Below are positions 1 to 13,263 of a stretch of 64,000 bases of DNA, in pieces (position 1 is the stretch's first letter; each line of letters opens with the position of its first letter). Origin of the DNA: Pempheris klunzingeri (taxonomy: Eukaryota; Chordata; Actinopteri; Acropomatiformes; Pempheridae); the NCBI RefSeq assembly GCF_042242105.1, contig NC_092013.1, forward strand, positions 11,897,618 to 11,961,617, read 5' to 3'. The notes below the pieces were generated by a model. The model saw only the letters and a program-made list of their open reading frames with translations. It was not told the origin of the DNA and did no database searches. Made by a program: the position numbers and the translations under genes.

Positions 1-44
1 TTCTAATCCTCACCACCATACCTACTACAGTAAATGAGTCTTAC

Positions 45-1801
45 TTTATGGACTCCAGAACAGTTTGTCTGTGTTCGGCAGCCTTCAGGCGGATCTGCTC
101 GCGGATTATATCAGCGTTCTCCCTCTCCACGCGGGCTCGTGCTTTGGACTCGGCCTCTATACGCAGGAGCTCGTTCTTGTGCCTCAGCTCCATCTCGTGC
201 TCTATTGTTGCTATAAAAACCCCAAGACACAACAAGCACGTGAACCTCCGCTCGTCATCTTCAAAAGCTTCCACAAGATCCTGTCGTTAGTGTAACAAGT
301 GGTGAAGTCTGTACCTTTCCTCATGGCCTCCTGTTTCTGTACGGACTCCTCCTGTTTGCGGAGGTTCTCCTCATTTAGGATTTGCTGTAAATACATTTTT
401 TTAAAAAAGCAGTCATCATGCTGGTCTCTTCTTGAAATATTTCTACTCAACATGTAAGAGGTGACCTCACCTGTTGCCGTAGTTGGTCCTCATATCGTTG
501 TCGGGCCAGTTTATCTTGATACTGAGCTCTCTGTTAAGAGACCGGAAGCCAAGTGTAACCATACAACTCAAACTGCTGCTCACTCCTGAAATATACTTTC
601 AAATCCCAAGAAAAGAAGAAAAAGCATTTCTGCTCTCACCGCTTGATGCTGCTTGGTTTCCTCATTCAGAGTTTTCCTCCTCTCCTCTCCCTGGATTCGG
701 ATCTGATCGCCTTTGAGCTGCTCAAGAGCGGCTTCGTACTCCTGTTACAGGCAACACACCGGGGAACATTTAAATCCACTGATCCATAAACACACGGCTA
801 CATTAGACTTTGATGCAACAGTGTTAGACAACTTGACTGATGACAGGTGGAGACAGAAATAAAAACTTATTGTGATTTCTATTTTTGACAAACTACAAAT
901 ATGTAACTGCATTATTAACCTACTGAACCATATTAATACTCCAGAAATCTTTAACTTGTGTAATCAAAATGTGTCCTGTGGAAAAGCAGTGATGTCCTGC
1001 AGCAGGTCCAGTGAGAGACAGTAGTTAAGTGTGTGTGAGAGCGTTTTTCTGCCGAACCTTCACTTTGCTCTGATGCTCCATCTGTGTGGTCTGCTCCTGC
1101 ATCCGAGCCAAATCCAGAGCTTCTTTGGCATGTCCTGGACGGAGGTGAGAGAAGAGAGCCAACTGAGAGCTGAGATGGCTTCAAACATGGAGATTTTCAG
1201 TGATCTAACCTGACAGTCTGACCTCTGTCACCATTCTCTCTTTTACTTTTACCCGATGTGGAAAAATCGAGACAGAAATAAGTGGTGAACGAGCTGGATT
1301 TTCAACCCAGGTTGCAACGTGATGACCTTTGAACCCTGTCCAATGGTTTGAATGAAGGTGAGAGCAGCGCAGCCTTGTTCTCATGAACAGCCAACAGTTT
1401 CACACAGGCCTAAATTATATATACATATATATATATTTATATAAATATATGTAGAGATGCTGGCTTGTGAGTGTGGCCCTCATTATCGAAGCTGCTACAT
1501 CACTGAAAGCGACCACCACCGTGAACCAGAGAGGAGCTGGACGCCATGGCTCTCGGTGTGCAGTGATGTTGGTATAAACCGGAGAGACCTCCGGACACTT
1601 ACGGGACTTGTCGAGCTCCTTGGCCGCATTAGCAGCCCGCTCCAGCCCCGTTGGATCGAAGTTGCTCCATTTGTCCTTGGGTTTATCTCCTCCGCCGCCG
1701 CCGCCGGAGCCTCCGGCCGGCGGTGGTGGTGGTGGAGGCTGAGCCGGGAGACCGGGAGGCACTTCAGGCTGCCCCTTGTTCAGGCCGAACAGCCACGACA
1801 T
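45..1801 (-). CDS. atad3: ATAD3 mitochondrial AAA-ATPase, N-terminal half (gene runs off the left edge)
   Basis: ATAD3 is a mitochondrial inner-membrane AAA+ ATPase tied to nucleoid organisation, cholesterol handling and cristae shape. Six coding exons are visible, read from high to low coordinate: 1603-1801, 1058-1134, 640-741, 471-530, 315-384 and 45-210. All junctions are GT-AG and in phase, giving about 224 residues. The start [10 protein letters not shown] is the family N-terminus. It is followed by a Pro/Gly-rich stretch, then the conserved [16 protein letters not shown] block and a long charged coiled coil with [18 protein letters not shown] and [10 protein letters not shown]. The last visible exon ends at QTVLESIK. 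The transmembrane segment and the AAA domain must lie left of position 1. Intron 1 (1135-1602) holds a short AT-rich tract near 1414-1450. Fish usually carry a single ATAD3, so the A/B/C distinction of primates does not apply. Identification is firm; the gene is partial only because of the window edge. Confidence 0.96.
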
Positions 1802-3744
1802 TTTAAAGACAATAAAATAGGTACAGTTTGGCCGGTTCTGTGCGGAGGGAGCTGCTGCAAACCTGTCAGTGCACTTCCTCCACACGCGAGTCACGCCGGA
1901 ATCTTTTGCGCATGTGCAACAAAGATTCTGAATATCAGCAACGCTGATTGGTTGAGCCCAAGTGCTTTTTCCTCTGATTGGCTGGTTCATCAGTAGTCCT
2001 CAGTAGAGGTCATTCAGGTAGTCCCGCCCCAAAGCGATACGGTAGCCGCCGAGGGTCAAAACAGGTGCAATTCACAGACAACCACATGGTTTTCTACTGG
2101 TTACATCAGACTGTGTCAGAGGTCGTTGACTTTGCTGTGATGTGACCTTTGAGAGCGTTAACTGGGTTTGATATGAGCAACATCATCCGGAGTAAATATC
2201 TGGACTGGAGGGATGTAAAGTCTTCAAACTTGAGGGTTCATGCTTCTCAAACATCACTGGTTGATTGAATTAATCAGAATCAGAGTCAGCCTTATTCACA
2301 AAGTATGAGAACACATCAAGGAATCCGAGTTTGCTTTTTCCAGTGTTCTCATGTAGTTATACATAAATAGACAAACAGGGAAACAAGAACAACCAAGCTG
2401 AACAAAGTAAACACATATTTAACTTAAGCATAAGGATATGGATGTATGCAGTATGTCTACAGTGTGTCTAGATTTGTATTTGACAGTAATGATATATTAA
2501 AAGCTGTGTTTTCAAGACTGCAAAGAATATACTTTAAGTAAGTAAGTAGGTAAAGTGTAAAAGGGTTATTATACAGGGAGTGTTTCTGACTATATGACAG
2601 ATTTAAGTGTTCAATAGTACAATGACCTGTGGGTAGAAGCTGTTCTTGTGTCTGGTTGTTTTGGCATACAGTGATCTGTAGCTCAAGATAGTCCTGTCCT
2701 TGTGTTCTCTAACATTTTAATATTGTACAACAGTATGATTTTCAATAAGGAGAATCAAGACAGAACAAGAAAACATGTATCAAAATGTTTAATGAACTTA
2801 ACATTCAGACGACAACCTCACCACAACAAATGGTAAAATATATATTTACACAGAGAATAAATTCATTACACAAAAACGTTTCAGGTCACTTTTCTTCCCA
2901 ACCTCAAAAAAACCCTCATAATCAGCCTCAATTGTTGTAACTTAACAAGGTTAAATATGATTTTACACGGAGAGGTTTGTGGGAACTGATCACACATCCT
3001 CTACCAGGATACTGGAGGCCTTTTTGTACAAAACACTGGAAATCTCTGGCACACGATAGGGATGTTGGACTGAAAGCAGTGAATGGAGCAGAAGCAGGTT
3101 TGTCTGTGGACTAACAACCACTATGCTGTTTAATGTCTGATGCCACTTTGGATTATGATTGTGTCCTTGTGATGACTTTAAGAGTGCAAAATATTAGTAT
3201 TCTTTACCTGTAGAGAAGTTACAACCATATCTAAGAGTTGCTTGTTTCCAGCATTGTAGGAGAAGTCTTATAGATTTGTTAAAACACAATGACAGCATAT
3301 AGTGAAGAAAGTGTCTTTCAAGGTCAGGGATGAAGGCGTGGGGGTCAGCTGGAGTGTCCTTGAGACAGACATCAGGTCGTTTTCTACTACGGAGACATTT
3401 GTCTGATGGTAACCCAGACTAAAATCTCCCCAACATAGACCATTTCTCTTTTCTCTCAACACTTTTTGTGACCCTGGTGTCAAAATAGGTCACTTATGTT
3501 GGTCATTAGTTGTTGGGCAACTCTGGTATAGTGACCAATAAACACAATCACAAATATATAAACTTAATTATTTAACTGATCTTATGTTATTATGGGAAAA
3601 GTGTTTAGATGAGGCGACAACTGTGAAACAAGTGAGTGAGTGGGTGTTTGATAAAGTCTTTTATGAACATCTCCACGATCCAAGATATCGCTGCTCCTTA
3701 AACCACTTAACAACTGAACAAAATCTGTGGCTGCATCAAGTCCT
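1802..3744. other. Spacer between the atad3 start and the mrpl20 stop
   Basis: The first 250 bases upstream of the atad3 ATG are moderately GC-rich and should hold its promoter and 5' UTR; no clear TATA box is visible. A dispersed LINE-tail-like repeat occupies about 2268-2730. From about 2750 to 3744 the sequence is AT-rich and would include the mrpl20 3' UTR on the minus strand. No convincing poly(A) signal could be fixed there. No open reading frame in this stretch resembles a known protein. Confidence 0.6.
2268..2730. mobile_element. Fish LINE 3'-end-like dispersed repeat, degenerate
   Basis: The stretch opens with AATCAGAATCAGAGTCAGCC followed by TTATTCACAAAGTATG and a run about tables of small oligonucleotides. 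It ends near GTAGAAGCTGTTCTTGTGTC and a segment about GATCTGTAGC. This order (AGAATCAG repeat, TTATT.CAAGTA, then AAGCTGTTCTTGTG) is a layout I recall as very common in teleost genomes and linked to the 3' end of a non-LTR retrotransposon. The family cannot be fixed by eye. No coding part remains. Boundaries are approximate. Confidence 0.5.
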
Positions 3745-5356
3745 TCACTGTAGCAAAACAACACGGGAGAAGACACCAGGAGACTCTTTGCCGTCGCCCA
3801 ACGCTGCCCGGAAGCCTTCCTGTTGCCGAGCCTGTGCCAGCTTCGCCAAAGAGAGGAATGACCGAGGTTCTGTGACAGCCAGATCACTGATGACACGTCG
3901 GTTCAGCTGAACGCTGCTCTGTATGGAGGACGACAGGGAATATGTTACAGATTGAACCAACATCGTACCGGTACAACACTGTAAAATTAAACACAACTGA
4001 CCTTGATGAGGTTGTGCATGAGAGCAGGATACTTCATGTTGTGCTCTCGTGATGCTGCTGCAATGCGTGTGATCCAGAGCTGAGGAAATGAGAGCACAAC
4101 AAATGTAATGCATTATACAAGTACTGCTTTTCAATCAATACAATACATACAAGCTTGTTTTTTGCAAGCAGTCGACATTCCCCTACTGTAGACAATTAAT
4201 ACACCCTTCTGCAACTGGGATTGAAAGCACAGCTACATCTTAGAAAGCGACATTACAGACTGGAGCAGTTGTTTCTCAACCTTTTTGACTTGTGACCCTC
4301 TAAAATGATCCAGTGTGTACTTGTGATCACTAATCACGATACCATGGGTATGATCGGTGAGCAGCTGAACCACAGAGTCATTTGCCCTTTTAGTTTCTTT
4401 TACTTTGAGGATTTTTCAAGATACAGGAGGAGTGAAAATATCCAGTATTTCGCAAGAATAAAAAAACACGGCTAAACATTAAACAACACATGGTTTCCTT
4501 TAGCTTCCCTTAAATCATCTTGTCATCTACTTGATCATTGTTTCAGCTGTACTAGTGTGTGTTTCTAATATATACTGTATGTATCCAGGACTCCTTGATA
4601 AGCAGTATTGATACTGAGTGGAGTATCCTGGTGAAATACAGTAAACTGAATTGGTTTGGCAGGGGGAAAGCAGGATAGAGCCGCAAAACTGCTGCATGAT
4701 GACAGCATGCAAAACCTCAATAATGCCCCATCATTTCCAAAGACTCTTCATTTTAAAGAGAGGTATACTTGCCCCTGGTCTGAAGGGAGTTTACACAGAA
4801 GTTTGAGGCTCTTTAGGGGCTGTATAACAAATTACATGCCACTGACAAATCCCAGACTATAGCCTGTGCCCCCGCCATGTGTTTGCAATTGTGGAGGACA
4901 TTTGTATTTATGTCTTACCGTCCTCATGTTTCGCTGTTTGAGTCTCCGGCCTTTACTGGCGTAGACGAAGGCTCTCCTGACGGCCCGCACAGCCAGACTG
5001 TAGCAGCGGTTCTTTCTGCCCCTGAAGTGCTGTTAGAGGACCCGACAGGAAGGATGACTTTAACAACATGACCATCACTACACGGACGATATTAGATTAG
5101 GATGAGGAGGCAGCTTTAAAAACCGGAACATGGGTCATCTCTGAACAGTAGAGGTGGGGGAAATGAGCAGTGATTTTCTATTTCAAGTTTAAACCACCTC
5201 AAAGACCACAACACGATAAATATAACAACATTTAGCCCCTTCTCGTCCAGGAAATAGTCGTGGCCTTACCCGTGCATGTTTGAGAACTTCCTGAACTTTC
5301 CAGTATCTGTCGGGTCCACGGTTTCTTATCCAACAGGACAACGTCAGGAACACCAT
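3745..5356 (-). CDS. mrpl20: Mitochondrial large ribosomal subunit protein bL20m (MRPL20)
   Basis: MRPL20 is the bL20 protein of the mitochondrial 39S subunit, an RNA-binding protein needed early in large-subunit assembly. Four coding exons, high to low: 5270-5356, 4919-5029, 4002-4079 and 3745-3918. All are GT-AG and all introns are phase 0. The product is 149 aa, the same length as the human protein. Recognisable blocks are the start [20 protein letters not shown], then [33 protein letters not shown], and the C-terminal [17 protein letters not shown] with [12 protein letters not shown]. The start codon at 5356 matches the family N-terminus and faces the sdhb promoter only 440 bases away. 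The intron between exons 2 and 3 (4080-4918) contains a hAT-like repeat scrap. Confidence 0.97.
4263..4480. mobile_element. hAT-like non-autonomous repeat scrap in an mrpl20 intron
   Basis: The segment starts near CAGTTGTTTCTCAACCTTTT and continues GACTTGTGACCCTCTAAAA. This resembles the CAGTGGTTCTCAACC terminal sequence and the 'cttgtgaccc' continuation of hAT-type repeats common in fish. The second end and an 8-base target duplication could not be defined, so this is probably a truncated copy. The family call is from memory of the motif. Confidence 0.45.
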
Positions 5357-5796
5357 GTTTGGTCCTCACATAAACCACAGACTTCTTTTTCACAGGATAA
5401 ACCTAAAGGAGTAAGTGACCTTAGTCTTGCTCCACCTGTGAGGAGACTCTGTGCTGTGTGAACTCAACACGCTGCACCGCAACTGACAGAGACGCACCGG
5501 GTTTGTTCGTTTTCTATCCCCGGACATATGATGCGCACATGTCCTCTGCCCTGTCCGGGTTTGCTGGCAGGGAAAATCCATCAAACAAAAAATATCATTA
5601 CCACTGAGGATTATGCACAAACGAAGAAGTAAAATCAGAAAAAACACAACCAAAACATAAAAAAAATACGCCCCGTCTCGTGTGTGTATGAAGCCGGGAC
5701 ACAACGATGAACAAAACATGCGCTCCCCCACAGAGCGGTGACGCAGCCGCGGTGGTTGCTGGGAGAGCAGGCGGTGGAGGTCAGAGAAATTCCAAA
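5357..5796. promoter_or_regulatory. Divergent promoter shared by mrpl20 (minus) and sdhb (plus)
   Basis: Only 440 bases separate the two start codons, which point away from each other. The stretch has no TATA box. It carries CpGs near 5490-5530 and 5675-5760, and GCGC half-sites at ATGATGCGCACATG (about 5527) and ACATGCGCTCCC (about 5716) that resemble halves of the NRF-1 site used by many mitochondrial genes. The motif reading is by eye. Both genes serve mitochondrial respiration, so shared control is plausible but is inference. Confidence 0.7.
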
Positions 5797-9543
<3,747 letters not shown>

Positions 9544-10033
9544 AACCTCAGTCGTCTGTTTGTACTACTTTTCCCTCCATGGTTAGATTATAAATATATT
9601 CACTTTAATTATAAAATGCTTATTGAGGTCTGAAGGGCCAGTTCACCTGTCATCTCCACCACCACCACCACCACACTCTGCAGACTGTAATGAGTGTGTG
9701 TGTGTGGTTGGAGGACTTGGTGTTACACAAACGCACATGTACAGTATGAATGCAGGAGACTGTGAGTGTGTGTGTGCGTGCGTGCGTGTGTGTGTGTGAG
9801 TGAGTGAGAGTCTTACATGTACCACAACAGAGGTGTTTATCTCCAACTCTGCTGTGTTAGAGTGCACTTGGGAGACATGATGCTGCATATTTAAGTAAGA
9901 ACGAGGCGTTTTCTTGTTTGTAAGCATTTTTTAGCGTGTCGCTCTTCGGATTAGCAGCTGCTTCACAGACATACAGTGTATATGTTCCCTCAGATCTTCC
10001 AACACACCATCTGCAGTCTTTGTTTTCATGGAA

Positions 10034-10039
10034 AATAAA
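10034..10039 (+). terminator. Candidate sdhb poly(A) signal
   Basis: AATAAA lies 490 bases past the sdhb stop codon, in the right orientation and in an AT-rich context. No stronger candidate occurs between the stop and this point. Confidence 0.5.
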
Positions 10040-10130
10040 CAGTTGAAATGCTTACAGCTGCTTTCATCGGTTATTTGCTGTTGCAAATCTTGCACTTCCT
10101 CCTTCAAAACACATCCATAGCAGCCAGTGT

Positions 10131-10146
10131 CCACTAGATGTCGCTA
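10131..10146 (+). promoter_or_regulatory. CTCF-like core motif
   Basis: CCACTAGATGTCGCTA differs from the CTCF core CCASYAGRKGGCR by one base inside the GGC block. It lies in the sdhb-mfap2 spacer, forward orientation. The same word also occurs in some dispersed fish repeats, so this may be chance. Confidence 0.3.
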
Positions 10147-11144
10147 TTGTGCATAGGCTGAATTGCAAGTTACTTCAACCAGTTTACTTAAGAAATGTCC
10201 CAAAGTTGGATGGACATTAGTGTTTCTGAAACAATCTAATGCAGTTCTTCAGCAAATAGTAAAGCTCATGTTGAGTATTTAATTGGATAAAATAGGTGTT
10301 AAATCATGCATCTATGTGGGTGGTTGTTATATTTTGGCTCCTCTCTCATAGAAATTTGCAGTTAAAGCTAAGCAGCAGAAGATACATTTAGTTTATGGAA
10401 GATTTTTAGTAACCTGATTGCGTTTATCCTGTGTTAACGTATAAATGTTGAACTGATATTTAGTCCACATCAGAGAGACCACAGTGTGATTCATTGTGTT
10501 TAGGCTGCTGTATTCTGTGACCTGTCAGACTAAGTTCTTCTATTTATTTGCAGAAGTAAAATAATAAGAGTCAAATAAAACATCGTCACATAAAAATGAC
10601 AAGTAAGAAATACCTGAAATATAAAAAATAACATTCACAATGCTAAAGTATATGTCAGGACATATAAAAACAAATTTTGTAACAAGCTCTGTATGACTTT
10701 AAGAAAGAAGTGACAGGGGAAAGTTAGGACTCTTGTATAAATCTACCTTTATCCTACACCTGAAAATAGTATCTAGTCGTGTTTGTTTGCAGTCGTAACA
10801 AAACACTACAGCGTAATACACTGATGGATTTAAACAAAGCGATTTTGCTGGTGAGATTGGAAAAAAAAACACCAAATGATCTTATGAAGACATCTCACCC
10901 AAATAAAAAATAGACAAACAGATCATTAAAACTATATTTCATCAACGAAGACAAAATCGAATGACGTTCACACTATGGAGGAAATTAGCAAATAATTATG
11001 TGTAATGACAAACAGAGTTTAAGTATATAAAAGTGATTTTCATGTCTACTTCTTGAGTTTATCAGCGAAAAATCTATTGGAAGTTATTGGTACTAAATAA
11101 ACCTGAAGTTTGATGAAAGGCGACATGTTCACATAAGTCACTTG

Positions 11145-11157
11145 GTCGCCTAGCAAC
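11145..11157 (+). promoter_or_regulatory. X-box-like (RFX) motif
   Basis: GTCGCCTAGCAAC consists of two RFX half-sites, GTCGCC and AGCAAC, one base apart. It sits just upstream of a GC-rich block that ends in a splice donor, so it may mark the promoter that feeds mfap2. RFX sites usually mark ciliary genes, which does not fit mfap2; the match may be fortuitous. Confidence 0.35.
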
Positions 11158-11159
11158 GG

Positions 11160-11404
11160 TGATGGCAGTGATGGATGACACCTACGGACGTGAGAGTCAA
11201 TATGCGGTCGCCTGATCGATACCTGATCGAACCGGGTGATCGGTTCGGTGCTGGGACCGGGGGCTGGAGGCTGGAGGCTGGAGGCCGGACGGGGAGGAGG
11301 AGACTACAGATGCGGGGAGGTACAATGTGGCGCTGCGAGGTCCTGCTGCACTCAGAGGACGCATGAGAGCTGAGGATAGTCGGAGCAAACTGAGTCAAAG
11401 TTAG
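11160..11404 (+). other. mfap2: Candidate non-coding first exon of mfap2
   Basis: The mfap2 start codon lies in an exon that begins at a clear acceptor (CTCCCCTCCAG, exon from 13234), so a leader exon must lie upstream. The best donor upstream is AAAGTTAG followed by GTAAGA at 11405. The block before it is GC-rich with three tandem GGCTGGA units near 11260 and several CpGs, as expected for a promoter and leader. The true 5' end is not visible. The inferred intron is 11405-13233. Confidence 0.4.
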
Positions 11405-11982
11405 GTAAGAAACTCTGGAAACAAACTCTCATTTCTGCATTTAATGTCTTAGATTTAGTTGGACCTACTTACTTGATTTTGCTTCATGCACGTTTGTTAG
11501 TTAAAACTTTAATTGCATTTGTGCTGAGAAGTATGGAGGAAAAAAAAAAAACTCAGGAGATGTGATGCGATTGTGCACAGACTGCATGTAGCCCAGTCCG
11601 CGGTTTAAAGGCATTAACGCATCCCAAGCGTTCACCAGTCTGCTGAATGTAGAGCGAATAATTGTGGATAATTTGCGTGTATGTTAATGGCTGTTGAGAG
11701 CTGACATGTGGTCCTGTGTTTTCACTGGAGAGAAGAAGGAGGAGGGACTTCACAGCACAGCCTGCAGTAATGGCACTACAATGGAGAGAGGGTGCCAAGA
11801 GGGAAAACGAAACACTCACGAAAAATCAGTTGTTTCCAGAGGATGGAGTTCTATGAGGACTCATGGAAAAGATGATTTTGGATTTTTATTTATTTGTTTG
11901 TCATAGCTGCATAAAAACAAAAGGAGTAAAATAGGTGACAGCAGTGCATCTCCTGTTGCTGTCCTCAGAAACTCTTACTAAT

Positions 11983-11984
<2 letters not shown>

Positions 11985-12022
<38 letters not shown>
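11985..12022. repeat. (GT)n microsatellite
   Basis: Nineteen GT units in an uninterrupted run. Confidence 0.95.
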
Positions 12023-12024
<2 letters not shown>

Positions 12025-12153
12025 GTAGGGGGGGATATGGGGTCTTTAGCTAAGAAGGGAAGGACTCACTTGGGGAGAGGGGGGCTAATCGCTCCCAGAT
12101 GTGTGCTGTGAAAACATATGGTTTCCGATAGCCACTGTGATGCACAAGAAGAA

Positions 12154-12195
12154 TGTGTGTGTGTGTGTGTGTGTGTGTGTTTTGCTGTTACACAA

Positions 12196-12230
<35 letters not shown>

Positions 12231-12327
12231 TTTATTGATACACATGTGCAGAACTTGTAACTTGTGCAAACAGTGTTTCATTCACATGTTCAGTGTCCAG
12301 TGTGGCCCCAACAAAAGCCTGCATGCC

Positions 12328-12378
<51 letters not shown>

Positions 12379-12392
12379 AGAGAGAGAGAGAG
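12154..12392. repeat. Clustered TG, CA, AC and GA microsatellites, partly inverted
   Basis: A (TG) tract at 12154-12181 is followed 17 bases later by a (CA)15 tract at 12199-12228. The two can pair with each other as a long hairpin. A further (AC)24 tract follows at 12329-12376 and a short (GA) tract at about 12379-12392. Confidence 0.93.
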
Positions 12393-12689
12393 TTTGGGAG
12401 TCCGTGATGTAGGATGTATAAAAAGCCCAAATTAACTGCTTCATGTTGTGTGTATGAAGTAGCCCTGAGGAGGAGGAGCGTTCATACTTTCCACAAAGTG
12501 GAAAAGCAGTTAGTGTTACAGGACGCTAAGGTAATGGCTCCTACTGTACGCAACACTTCCTGCATGTCAGTGACAGCACAACAAAAAGCAATAATCTGGT
12601 CTACCAGTCGGTGACGTCTCGATGCTGCGAGTGTTCATGTTTTTCTGTCCACATGTCATTTTCACTCAACCTGAGAGGTTCTTTTGCTT

Positions 12690-13160
12690 GGTGGAGTGAA
12701 GAAGAAAGAAAAAGGGGGAAAGAGGAGGAGGAGAAGGTGGGGAGGGGGGGGGGGGGGGGGGGGGGGATTCGAGGAAATGACCAGTGAGGGCGACAGAAGG
12801 GAAATGAAGGATGTGGAGACAGGCGGAGAGAGGGAGGGAGGGATGAATAAAACTCAGAGAGAGGGGTGGGGTTGAGGGGTCCTCAGTTTCTTTTCCTGGA
12901 ATGCAGCCCCGAGACTGTCTGCTGCAGCGAGGAAAAGTAGGAAAACAGAGAGATTGTTCTTAGGAAGACAGACGTGCCACATTCTTGCTGTCAGAGTTTT
13001 CTCCCCCTCTCTCTCTCTCTCTTGCCGTGGCTGTTTGGGGCCAGTGGAGGGGGGGAGGAGGGCTGAGAGAGAGAGGGGGGGGGGAGAGCAGTGGGGGGTT
13101 GGAAAGGTGACAGAGGGCAGGGGGAAAGAGAGGAGAAGAGAGTTCAGGAGGAGACCAGAG
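12690..13160 (+). repeat. Purine-rich block with a 23-base G run
   Basis: Most of this stretch is A and G on the plus strand. It contains a run of 23 Gs at 12744-12766 and several later runs of five to ten Gs (about 13048-13100), broken only by a (CT) tract at about 13006-13021. It ends about 75 bases before the first coding exon of mfap2 and could form G-quadruplex or triplex DNA. Confidence 0.85.
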
Positions 13161-13263
13161 GAATATCCAGCACTAAGCACTTTGTTCCCCTCATGGTGCC
13201 CTGTTGTTAATACTCTCCTCATCTCCCCTCCAGTGTCCAGTCAGTCTACCTCCCAGAGTGACC

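Larger units (their letters stand above)
9544..13263. other. Spacer between sdhb and mfap2: sdhb 3' UTR, repeats, candidate mfap2 leader
   Basis: From 9544 to about 10050 lies the sdhb 3' UTR with a CCA tract (about 9656-9674) and GT tracts (about 9760-9800). From 10150 to 11100 the sequence is AT-rich with no recognisable element. At 11145-11404 there is an X-box-like site and a GC-rich block ending in a good splice donor. From 11985 to 13160 there are several GT/CA tracts and a long purine-rich block. No exon of ATP13A2, the human neighbour at this place, could be found on either strand. Nothing else here looks coding. Confidence 0.6.

Noticed and set aside
1415-1990. A 191-codon minus-strand frame
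   Set aside because: Only 1603-1801 is coding (atad3 exon 1). The rest is 5' UTR and intron read through by chance.
5707-5796. Upstream in-frame ATG adding 30 residues to SDHB
   Set aside because: The added residues are Gly/Ala-rich and unlike a presequence; the ATG at 5797 gives the usual length.
12118-12444. Frames of about 70 to 105 codons on both strands
   Set aside because: They are translations of CA/TG microsatellites (poly Thr-His or Val-Cys).
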